Shown: piece by piece, positions 25,665 through 33,684 of the stretch
Numbering within the stretch: the first letter of the stretch is position 1
How the letters are laid out: each line of letters begins with the position of its first letter
Assembly (NCBI GenBank): GCA_051652245.1
Contig: JBOFTV010000042.1
Location: forward strand, 5,441-69,440
Source: BHER01 sp051652245
Lineage (GTDB): Bacteria > Bacillota_I > Bacilli_A > Culicoidibacterales > Culicoidibacteraceae
Direction of reading: 5' to 3'
Length of the DNA: 64,000 nucleotides
The notes under the pieces: generated by a model
The model's database searches: none
What the model was told of the DNA's origin: nothing
The model's input: only the letters and a program-made list of their open reading frames with translations
Made by a program: the position numbers and the translations under genes

Positions 25665-26796
25665 CAAAATTGCAATGATTGCTAAACTTAAGAAATATGG
25701 AATGCTGATTGCCTTACTTGTAATTGTTCTGTTTTTCTATATTACAACCGGAGGAATCAGCCTAACACCACTTAATATCACTAACTTAATGCAACAGAAT
25801 GCTTACGTTCTTGTCCTTGCAATTGGGATGACCCTTTGTATTTTAACAGGGGGAAATATCGACTTATCCGTTGGCTCAGTGTGTGCTTTTGTGGGTGCGG
25901 TGGTTGGAATTCTAGTTATCACATATGGACTTCCAGTACCCTTAGCAATTTTATTGGGTATTATTACGGGGGGGCTGATTGGTGTTTGGCAAGGATTTTG
26001 GATTGCGAAAGTAAGAATTCCCTCGTTTATTGTAACCCTAGCAGGGATGCTTATTTTTCGCGGATTGACAATTTGGCTGCTTAAGGGGACGACGCTATCA
26101 CCATTTCCCCCAGTGTTTCAATTTATTGGTGGTGGATATCTCCCTAATTTGTTTGGCGGATCAACGACCTTAGTGGTTGCCATAATTAGCTTTTTACTCT
26201 ATATGACATCTTTACTACTAGTCCATAAAGCGGATTATCGGAAGCTGATTGCACCCGAAATGTTACTTAAAATCGCCTTTGTTATTGGTGGATTAGTCCT
26301 ATTTACCTACTGGTTTGGTAAACAGGGGATTCCAATATCGGCCATAATTGTGGTTATCTTGGTCTTAATCTACAGCTTTTTTACCAATAAGACAGTGCCG
26401 GGGCGTTATCTTTATGCGGTCGGTGGGAATGAGAAAGCTGCTAAATTATCAGGGATTAATACAAATAAAGTCTTGTTTTTTACATACGTTAACATGGCGA
26501 TGCTTGCAGCTGTTGGGGGGATTATAGCAACATCAAGGCTTAATGCAGCAGCACCAACAGCGGGGATGAATTATGAACTAGACGCTATCGCCGCCTGTTA
26601 TATTGGTGGATGCTCAGCTAAGGGGGGCGTGGGTACCATTATTGGTGCCGTCATTGGTGCCATTGTTATGGGGGTACTCAACAATGGCATGTCGATTCTA
26701 GGAGTGGGAACAGACATGCAAATGGCAATTAAAGGTCTTGTTTTACTGGGAGCAGTAGCCTTTGACATCATCTCAAAAACCAAAATCGCAGCTTAA
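25657..26796 (+). CDS. xylH: xylose ABC transporter permease
   Basis: 379 residues and about ten membrane segments, matching the BPD_transp_2 (RbsC/XylH) family. Typical elements are GGNIDLSVGSVCAFVG near the N-terminal third, VPSFIVTLAGML-like RIPSFIVTLAGML, and YAVGGNEKAAKLSGIN with GGCSAKGGVGTI near the end. XylH is distinguished from shorter RbsC-type permeases by its length. Overlaps xylG and is followed after 20 bases by xylA. Membrane channel for xylose uptake. Confidence 0.93.
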   Translation: MNNKIAMIAKLKKYGMLIALLVIVLFFYITTGGISLTPLNITNLMQQNAYVLVLAIGMTLCILTGGNIDLSVGSVCAFVGAVVGILVITYGLPVPLAILLGIITGGLIGVWQGFWIAKVRIPSFIVTLAGMLIFRGLTIWLLKGTTLSPFPPVFQFIGGGYLPNLFGGSTTLVVAIISFLLYMTSLLLVHKADYRKLIAPEMLLKIAFVIGGLVLFTYWFGKQGIPISAIIVVILVLIYSFFTNKTVPGRYLYAVGGNEKAAKLSGINTNKVLFFTYVNMAMLAAVGGIIATSRLNAAAPTAGMNYELDAIAACYIGGCSAKGGVGTIIGAVIGAIVMGVLNNGMSILGVGTDMQMAIKGLVLLGAVAFDIISKTKIAA

Positions 26797-26816
26797 AAGC
26801 AATAGGAGGAATCACA

Positions 26817-28133
26817 ATGTACTTTAAACAAGAAAAAATTCGCTACGAAGGGCCAACATCAACTAACCCACTGGCCTTTAAATATTACGACCCGACAGAA
26901 ATTGTTGCAGGTAAACCAATGGAACAGCAGCTCCGCTTTGCGATGTCATACTGGCATACGTTAACAGCAATGGGAACCGACCCATTTGGAAATCAGACAA
27001 TGTTTCGCCACTGGGACAATGAAACGGACCCTTTTAAAAAAGCGAAAAACCGGGTCGAAGCCGGCTTTGAATGTATGGAAAAACTGGGTTTAAAATATTT
27101 CTGCTTCCATGATCGTGATATCGTTCCAGAGGGAGCAACGCTCCAACAAAGCAATGATCTCCTTGATAAAATTGTCGATGTGATCGAACTAGAGATGAAA
27201 AGGACGGGAATAAAACTCCTCTGGGGGACAACAAATGCCTTCTCCCATCCCCGTTTTGTTCATGGTGCAGCAACAAGTCCAAATGCTGATATTTTCGCCT
27301 ATACAGCGGCACAAGTTAAAAAGGCGATGGAAATAACGCATCGTCTTGGTGGACTAGGCTATGTCTTTTGGGGTGGGCGTGAAGGCTATGAAACACTACT
27401 TAATACCAATATGACATTAGAGCTTGAAAATCTTGCACGGCTCCTAAAAATGGCTGTAAACTATGCGGATGAAATTGGTTTTAGCGGGGAATTTTTCATC
27501 GAGCCTAAACCAATGGAACCCACAAAACATCAATATGACTTCGATGCAGCAACGGTAATCGGCTTTTTAAGGGCTAATAATCTAGCTGATCGCTTCAAAC
27601 TAAACCTTGAAACAAACCATGCAACACTTGCAGGCCATACCTTTGCCCATGAAATTTCGATTGCAACGGGGAATAAGATGTTAGGGACAATTGATATTAA
27701 TTATGGTGATGTCCTGCTTGGCTGGGATACTGATCAATTTCCCACAAACATTTATGATGCCGTTCTAACAATGTATGAAATTTTAACATACGGGGGACTT
27801 CCCAATGGTGGTTTCAACTTCGATGCTAAAGTACGGCGTGGTTCATTTGAAGATGACGATTTATTTATGGCCTACATCGCTGGAATGGACACATATGCTA
27901 AAGGGTTAAAAATTGCCGCAAAACTCTTAGAAGATGGCGTGCTAGAAGATTTCATCAGTAACCGCTACAAAAGCTATAGCGAAGGCATTGGTGCTAAAAT
28001 AACAAATAATGAAGTAAATTTCAATGACCTAGAAACCTATGTCATTGAAAATGAAGCAAACTTTAGCAACAACTCTGGCCGCCAAGAAATGCTAGAAGCA
28101 ATCGTCAACCAATACATCTACCAAACAAAATAA
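26817..28133 (+). CDS. xylA: xylose isomerase
   Basis: 438 residues, class II length (about 440). Catalytic region FCFHDRD with the active-site His at residue 98; WGGREGYETLLNT; metal-binding Glu in FIEPKPMEP (Glu229); and LNLETNHATLAGH. The enzyme converts D-xylose to D-xylulose in the cytoplasm using divalent metal ions. AGGAGG precedes the ATG. It stands between the transporter genes and xylB, so import and the first two catabolic steps are made together. A short GC-rich hairpin lies after the stop. Confidence 0.96.
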   Translation: MYFKQEKIRYEGPTSTNPLAFKYYDPTEIVAGKPMEQQLRFAMSYWHTLTAMGTDPFGNQTMFRHWDNETDPFKKAKNRVEAGFECMEKLGLKYFCFHDRDIVPEGATLQQSNDLLDKIVDVIELEMKRTGIKLLWGTTNAFSHPRFVHGAATSPNADIFAYTAAQVKKAMEITHRLGGLGYVFWGGREGYETLLNTNMTLELENLARLLKMAVNYADEIGFSGEFFIEPKPMEPTKHQYDFDAATVIGFLRANNLADRFKLNLETNHATLAGHTFAHEISIATGNKMLGTIDINYGDVLLGWDTDQFPTNIYDAVLTMYEILTYGGLPNGGFNFDAKVRRGSFEDDDLFMAYIAGMDTYAKGLKIAAKLLEDGVLEDFISNRYKSYSEGIGAKITNNEVNFNDLETYVIENEANFSNNSGRQEMLEAIVNQYIYQTK

Positions 28134-28142
28134 AAAACCAAC

Positions 28143-28163
28143 AAGGGGCCAAATTGGCCCTTT
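28143..28163 (+). terminator. short hairpin between xylA and xylB
   Basis: GGGCCAA and TTGGCCC pair around one or a few bases, with AA before and TTT after. The T-run is too short for an efficient terminator. It may reduce read-through into xylB or stabilise the 3' end of the xylA message. Confidence 0.4.
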
Positions 28164-28197
28164 AAAACTAGCAAAAATGAAATAAAGGAGCATGAAC

Positions 28198-29661
28198 ATG
28201 GCATATATTGGTATTGATTTAGGAACATCAGCTGTTAAAATAATAGCAACAACAGCAACGGGCCTAATTTTAGGCGAAAAAGTGAAAACATATCAAACAT
28301 TTAACCCCCAAAAGGGCTTTAGCGAGCAGAATCCGGCAGACTGGCTTAGTGCAACAATAACAGGACTCCAAGAAATCATACCTACCCTAGAAACAAGGAT
28401 TAAAGGAATCAGCTTTTCAGGACAAATGCATGGGCTCGTACTACTAGATAAAGACGATAATATTCTGCAAAACGCCATTTTATGGAATGACGCACGAACA
28501 GAAAAACAATGCCGATTTCTCAAGGAAACAATCGGCCCCCATAAAATCGGAAAATGGACAGCAAACCAAGCCCTAACAGGATTCACAGCACCAAAAATTC
28601 TCTGGGTCAAGGAAAATCAACCCGAAATATTCGCGCAGATAGCCAAAATAATGCTCCCCAAAGACTACCTAATCTATAAATTAAGCGGTCAATTTGCAAC
28701 CGATGTTAGCGACGCATCAGGCACGCTTTATTTTGATGTAGCAGCGCGAAAATGGTCAGACCCGATGCTCAAATTACTCAAAATAAGGCCAAACCAGCTC
28801 CCCACAGTCTATGAAAGCTATCAGAAAGTGGGAACACTACTACCAGAAGTAAAAGCGATAATTGGTGTCCAAACAGAAATCCCGATTATCGCAGGAGGCG
28901 GAGATCAAGCAGTTAGTGCCATTGGAACGGGGGCAATAACTGCGGGAATTTGTTCACTAGCACTAGGGACAAGCGGCGTTGTTTACAGTGCAACAACCAA
29001 GGGAACCACGGACAAAACATACCAGCTCCACTCCTTTTGTGCCGCAAACGGTGGCAATCATTTAATGGGGGTAATGCTTGCGGCTGGAGATAGCCTAAAA
29101 TGGTGGTACGAGAAAATCTTAGAAAAAAAAGACTACAGCACAATTGACGAAGAATTATCTTTAGGGCGCGGATCGGTTTTTTTTCTTCCTTATTTATCGG
29201 GGGAAAGAACGCCTTTAAATGATAGCTTGGCTCGGGGATTGTTTATTGGGATGTCAACGAGCACGACCACTGCTGATATGACACTTGCTGTGCTTGAAGG
29301 AATTAGTTTTGCCCTTAAAGATTCCTTTGAATTAATGCGGCAAAGTGGTGCTCCGATTAATAAAATTAGAATCACAGGTGGAGGGGCCAAAAATATCATT
29401 TGGGTGCAGCTGCTTGCTAATATTCTTGGACAAGAGATTGAATTATTAGAAGTTGAACAGGGACCAGCCTTTGGGGCGGCAATTTTAGCAATGGTTGGAA
29501 CGGGGGCTTATTTAGATGTGGAGGAAGCAACCAATAAATTAGTCAAGATTAAAGCAATAATCAAGCCTAATGGTGCATTAATTGAGGAATATCAACAAAA
29601 ATACCAGAAATTCAACCAAATTTATCCGCGTGTAAAAGAACTTTATCAGAACTTAAACTAG
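28198..29661 (+). CDS. xylB: xylulokinase
   Basis: 487 residues from the ATG at 28198. An in-frame ATG at 28192 lies only one base after AAAGGAG, whereas 28198 is seven bases away and is the better start. FGGY carbohydrate kinase motifs: GIDLGTSAVK (phosphate 1), SFSGQMHGLVLLD, WNDART, GGGDQAVSAIGTG, LPYLSGERTPLND and ITGGGAKN. QMHG is typical of xylulokinase, which phosphorylates D-xylulose to xylulose 5-phosphate for the pentose phosphate or phosphoketolase route. Followed after 14 bases by the mutarotase gene. Confidence 0.95.
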   Translation: MAYIGIDLGTSAVKIIATTATGLILGEKVKTYQTFNPQKGFSEQNPADWLSATITGLQEIIPTLETRIKGISFSGQMHGLVLLDKDDNILQNAILWNDARTEKQCRFLKETIGPHKIGKWTANQALTGFTAPKILWVKENQPEIFAQIAKIMLPKDYLIYKLSGQFATDVSDASGTLYFDVAARKWSDPMLKLLKIRPNQLPTVYESYQKVGTLLPEVKAIIGVQTEIPIIAGGGDQAVSAIGTGAITAGICSLALGTSGVVYSATTKGTTDKTYQLHSFCAANGGNHLMGVMLAAGDSLKWWYEKILEKKDYSTIDEELSLGRGSVFFLPYLSGERTPLNDSLARGLFIGMSTSTTTADMTLAVLEGISFALKDSFELMRQSGAPINKIRITGGGAKNIIWVQLLANILGQEIELLEVEQGPAFGAAILAMVGTGAYLDVEEATNKLVKIKAIIKPNGALIEEYQQKYQKFNQIYPRVKELYQNLN

Positions 29662-29675
29662 AGAGGAGAAACCTA

Positions 29676-30656
29676 ATGGAGCAGCAGAAATTAACATCCT
29701 GGGTGCTTAAAAATGAGGATATCGAAGTCGAAATTCTTAATTTGGGAGCAATTATCTATCAGCTAAAAACCAAAAATAAGCGGGGGGAAAGTGAAAATAT
29801 TGTTGTGGGCTATAAGGATAAACAAGAGTATCTTAGGGGAAATAATGCTTATTTTGGTGCAGTCATCGGGCCAATTGCCGGTCGCATAAGTAAGGGGCGA
29901 TATGCACTAGAAAATCAACAAATACAATTAGAAATCAATGATCGAAAACATCATTTACATGGATCAACAGGCGGATTTTCTACCGTTTTTTGGGAGTTAG
30001 TTGCGCAGAGTGGGACGATAATTACGCTTAAACACAAGAGCAAACAAGGGATTACAGCACAAGTAAGTTACCAGCTTTTAGCAAACAAACTAATTGTCAC
30101 CTACCAAGGTAAAACCACAGAACCTAGAGCATTATTTGATATGACACAGCATGTCTACTGGAATTTGTCGGGGGGATTAGAGCAAACAATTAGTGACCAC
30201 CAACTCCAAATCAACGCCCAAAGGTATATCCCCCTAGATAGGCAAGGAATGGTTAGAAAAACAAGCTTAAAAGTCGAAAAGACGATCATGGACTTACGCA
30301 AGTTAACCGTAATTTCAAGTATTTTTAAGCGAAAGTGCAAGCAACTTCAATGTGCTGGTGGTGGCCTTGATCATCCGTTTATCTTAGGCAGCCAAAAGGG
30401 GGAATCGGCCATTTTACAACATCAAAAAAGTGGGCGAAAACTAACAATAACAACAACCCATCCAGCAATTGTGTGTTACACGGGAAACCACCTAAGCCAG
30501 AGATTACATGGCGGAATTTGCCTAGAAACACAGCATATCCCCAATGCTATTAATATGAAAAAGCAGAAAAAGCCAATAATCAGGTCATCATGTGACTATA
30601 ATCACAAAACAGTCTTTAGATTTGATTTACTAACAGGCAAAAGTGTGATAGAATAA
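29676..30656 (+). CDS. galM: aldose 1-epimerase (mutarotase), GalM family
   Basis: 326 residues. GAVIGPIAGRISKGRY, HHLHGSTGGF (substrate-binding His), TQHVYWNLSGG (catalytic His) and GGICLETQHIPNA (catalytic Glu) are the GalM landmarks. The family interconverts alpha and beta anomers of aldoses. Its place in the xylose operon implies it acts on xylose before isomerisation; a narrower xylose-specific role is inference. It has a good GAGAGGAG ribosome site. Confidence 0.9.
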   Translation: MEQQKLTSWVLKNEDIEVEILNLGAIIYQLKTKNKRGESENIVVGYKDKQEYLRGNNAYFGAVIGPIAGRISKGRYALENQQIQLEINDRKHHLHGSTGGFSTVFWELVAQSGTIITLKHKSKQGITAQVSYQLLANKLIVTYQGKTTEPRALFDMTQHVYWNLSGGLEQTISDHQLQINAQRYIPLDRQGMVRKTSLKVEKTIMDLRKLTVISSIFKRKCKQLQCAGGGLDHPFILGSQKGESAILQHQKSGRKLTITTTHPAIVCYTGNHLSQRLHGGICLETQHIPNAINMKKQKKPIIRSSCDYNHKTVFRFDLLTGKSVIE

Positions 30657-30664
30657 AGACGCAA

Positions 30665-30676
30665 GTTTTTAAAAAC
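30665..30676 (+). promoter_or_regulatory. palindrome before xylR
   Basis: GTTTTTAAAAAC is a perfect 12-base palindrome in the 39-base gap between the mutarotase gene and xylR. It may be an operator half or just AT-rich chance; no separate promoter is clear. Confidence 0.2.
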
Positions 30677-30695
30677 GCAAAACGGGGGAGATTAC

Positions 30696-31883
30696 ATGGT
30701 AAAAGTAGACAATTCGGTTTCACGAAAAATAAACAAACGCCTTATTTTAGAGGCAATTATCAGTAGTCCGGGGATTTCACGTGCAGAGTTATCGCGGGCA
30801 ACACAGCTAAATAAGGCCACAGTATCTTACATCGTGGAAGAATTATATCAAGCGGGCATCATTAAATTTCGCGTCGAGAAAATCACAACAGGAGCCAGAA
30901 AAGCCACCGCAATTGAATTAAATGAGACCTTAATAAGCCAAATAATCATTGAAATAAAGCGTAAGAAAATCAGGCTAATCCTAACAAACATGCTGGGTCA
31001 AGCAAGCCAAAAATGCGAAGTGAGAATTAAAAACATAACCTATAATAGCGTTGTCCAACAAATCAAAGCAGCAATTAGCACAGTTGTGGAAGCCAATCAG
31101 AGCAATAATATTGCAGCAATTGGTATCAGCATACCGGCAACAGTTAGACTAGACAAAACAATCAATTTTGCCTCCCATTTTAACTGGAAAGACGTTGACT
31201 TACGGGGTGAAATTGAACAGACATTCGGCATCAAAACATATCTTGAAAACGAAGCTAATTTGGGTGCAATAGCGGAAAAGAACCTCTACTTCCAAGAAGT
31301 CGAAAGCTTAATTAACATCAATGTTGAAAGTGGCGTGGGGATTGGTGTTATTCAAAATGGCAAATTAGAGCTTGGTTACACGGGCTACTACGGTGAATTT
31401 GGCCACACAACGCTTGTTCCCCACGGCAAACAATGCAGTTGTGGTAATCAAGGCTGCTTTGAACTCTACACTTCTGAACTCCACATCATGAACAACTACC
31501 GCAGCCAAATGCAAAACCCAGAATTAAAAACGCGCGACTTCATTGCAGCAATCAACAACAACGAGCTCACAGCGTTAAAAAGTTACCATGAATTCATTGA
31601 CTACTTCACAATTGGCATCCACAACCTCCTCGTACTGATAAATCCCGAAGTAATCATCATCAACAGTCGAATAATCTGTGCTATCCCAACTAGCATAGAC
31701 GACATCAAAAAGCAATTAATCTCCAAAGAAGTCCACTACCAAGACATCAAATGCTCCAAAAACATCGACACCTCAAGTCTAATTGGCATGTCCCAGTACA
31801 TCACCCAAGAATTTTTAGACATTGATCAATTACGAATAGCTCAATTTGCGGGAATAGAGATGACAACAATTAAAAGATGTTAG
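30696..31883 (+). CDS. xylR: ROK-family repressor, XylR-type
   Basis: 395 residues. An N-terminal winged helix-turn-helix lies at about 25-54 (ISRAELSRATQLNKATVSYIV), then a ROK sugar-kinase-like domain with GVGIGVIQNGKLELGYTGYYGEFGH and the zinc site CSCGNQGCFE near residue 247. It is the only regulator in the operon and matches Bacillus XylR, which represses xyl genes and is released by xylose. Being the last gene of the operon, it would be under its own control. GGGGGAG precedes the ATG. The candidate operator is at 23006-23026. Confidence 0.9.
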   Translation: MVKVDNSVSRKINKRLILEAIISSPGISRAELSRATQLNKATVSYIVEELYQAGIIKFRVEKITTGARKATAIELNETLISQIIIEIKRKKIRLILTNMLGQASQKCEVRIKNITYNSVVQQIKAAISTVVEANQSNNIAAIGISIPATVRLDKTINFASHFNWKDVDLRGEIEQTFGIKTYLENEANLGAIAEKNLYFQEVESLININVESGVGIGVIQNGKLELGYTGYYGEFGHTTLVPHGKQCSCGNQGCFELYTSELHIMNNYRSQMQNPELKTRDFIAAINNNELTALKSYHEFIDYFTIGIHNLLVLINPEVIIINSRIICAIPTSIDDIKKQLISKEVHYQDIKCSKNIDTSSLIGMSQYITQEFLDIDQLRIAQFAGIEMTTIKRC

Positions 31884-31926
31884 ATCATCCCGTTTTTTTT
31901 ATTTAACCATTAATTAGGTTTAGAGT

Positions 31927-32050
31927 TTACTTATCCATTCCCGCATGCTCACATATAACCACTGAGTAGATAATATTTTTGTCCGGTATCACTTTGTAAA
32001 TCAGGAAATGCCTATCTGAATTCCTTAACTTACGAACATTGAGTAAGCTG
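31927..32050 (-). pseudogene. RelE/ParE-family toxin, C-terminal fragment
   Basis: Read on the minus strand, codons give NVRKLRNSDRHFLIYKV, then IPDKNIIYSVV and a final GMDK before TAA (31927-31929). The RHFLIYKV-x-PD-x-x-II...MD pattern is that of ParE-type toxins. Only about 37-40 residues are left; no start and no antitoxin gene are present. A 24-base piece of it recurs at 44889-44912 with one mismatch. It is a relic between xylR and the nuclease-STAND gene. Confidence 0.5.
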
Positions 32051-32148
32051 ACAAAGAACCACTTTCAATAATTATTCTTGTAGTGGTTCTATTTTTGGGA
32101 CGTATAATGCCACTAACGAACCCAATAAAGCCCCTTTTCTAAGCTCAC

Positions 32149-33684
32149 TTACTTTAATAAAAACTCATTTAAATGTAAATCTAAAAACTGATTTCCTTCT
32201 AAAATAGAATTACAAGTATTATATATTTCAACATAATGATCTTCCTGAATTTTATTATGAAGAAATTCAAGTTTTTTTAAGAGTTCATCTTTATACTCCT
32301 TCAATAGAATATTAGAATATTCTATGTCTTCACTATGAACTAGTACTTGTCTGCATTTTGATAATGCCCATAAAATTTCTCCAATGCACAAAATTTCTTC
32401 ATTTTCTGTAGCAATTTGATTTACTAGATTATATTTTTTAGAAAAACAATTCAGCATCTGCGTTGTAACCTCTATAGTAAAAGGAGGAGACAATTTGCTA
32501 ATTTGTGAAACGTCTTCATTTTCAATTGCCTGTTTTATCTGTTCTAAAAAGTTTTTAGAAAAGATAACTCCATTCAAGCTTAAGACATTTGGTTCGTTGC
32601 TAAATAAAATAATCATATAATCATAATCTAATTCAATAAAAGATGTGCATAAATACAAAAGTTTTGAGTTTGCCTCATCATTCGTTATTTCAAAATTATT
32701 TATAACAATCGGATAATTGCTCAATATTCCATCAAAGAAATAAGATACAGGAAATTCAACTGAAAACACCAATGATAATTCATCTAATGTTTCTGATGCC
32801 CTTTTTAGTTTATCCTTATAGTTATTCTCATACCAAATTCCAATTTGATATCTATTGAAGTGTTTTCTAGGTTTATGTTCACTAAAATACATACACGAAA
32901 TCATAAGCTGTTGATATATTTTCTCTTCACTTAAACACAATTTTTGATGGCTTTCTATTAGTATTTGCTGTTCTATACATATTTCATTGAAGAATGTCTG
33001 CATTTTTTTTAGATTCGATAATGTCTGACGTAAATTTATTAGTGCTAATCGTGATTGTTCAGTATCTCCACTCAAAAACCCCACAACTTGGTTATAAAAA
33101 TTTTCTATACTTTGGAAAAAATCTATTTTAACCCTAATCAATCCGTCTGGCAAATTACCTTTTTTCTCAAAAGGTCTATCTTCATAAGGCATTTTATATG
33201 TTCTAATTTTCTTTTTATTTATTGTATCTCTAAGAATATTTATTTGCTCCCCAAGTTTCCCCCTTGGTTTTTGTTCAAGTACTTTATAAATATATAAATT
33301 TATTTTTTTTAATAATTCTACAATCATAGATCTAATAGAAAACCAGTGTTCAACCCACTCATAGAAACTATCACATTCAAAGTTACTTAAAATTGTTTTA
33401 CTCCAAAGTGATGTAAACTCTTGATGAAACATAATTATAATGTTTCTAAGGGGCATAACCTTATGTGCATCATCAGGTATCTCGTATCCAGCGAACTGGT
33501 CTAGTTTTGGCATAATAGAATCTGCACAGTAAGTGTCATAAATAGGTAGCATTTTGCAGATTGTTTTTAGTCTTGACACGCTTTGGTCAGTTCCTTTTTT
33601 TATTTCGGTTGTAAAAAGTATATACTCTACATAAATTTTTATCTTTTCCCTCACTAACATACACTTGTAGTGATTTAGTTTCAT
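32149..33684 (-). CDS. C-terminal part of a nuclease-STAND defence protein (frameshifted from the gene upstream)
   Basis: The ORF opens at an ATG (33684) with no ribosome site and overlaps the preceding gene by 98 bases. The meaningful coding probably starts only at GTDQSVSRLKTICKMLP, just after an A7 tract (33601-33595), where it would join in frame with the gene upstream if the tract were A6. From there it is a soluble, mostly helical region of about 481 residues with an aromatic-rich middle (SFYEWVEHWFSIRSM, HFNRYQIGIWYENNY). No catalytic motif is seen. In Avs- and nSTAND-type proteins the region after the ATPase is the sensor, so this is likely the sensor half (inference). If independently expressed, its function is unknown. 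Confidence 0.6.
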   Translation of the reverse strand: MKLNHYKCMLVREKIKIYVEYILFTTEIKKGTDQSVSRLKTICKMLPIYDTYCADSIMPKLDQFAGYEIPDDAHKVMPLRNIIIMFHQEFTSLWSKTILSNFECDSFYEWVEHWFSIRSMIVELLKKINLYIYKVLEQKPRGKLGEQINILRDTINKKKIRTYKMPYEDRPFEKKGNLPDGLIRVKIDFFQSIENFYNQVVGFLSGDTEQSRLALINLRQTLSNLKKMQTFFNEICIEQQILIESHQKLCLSEEKIYQQLMISCMYFSEHKPRKHFNRYQIGIWYENNYKDKLKRASETLDELSLVFSVEFPVSYFFDGILSNYPIVINNFEITNDEANSKLLYLCTSFIELDYDYMIILFSNEPNVLSLNGVIFSKNFLEQIKQAIENEDVSQISKLSPPFTIEVTTQMLNCFSKKYNLVNQIATENEEILCIGEILWALSKCRQVLVHSEDIEYSNILLKEYKDELLKKLEFLHNKIQEDHYVEIYNTCNSILEGNQFLDLHLNEFLLK

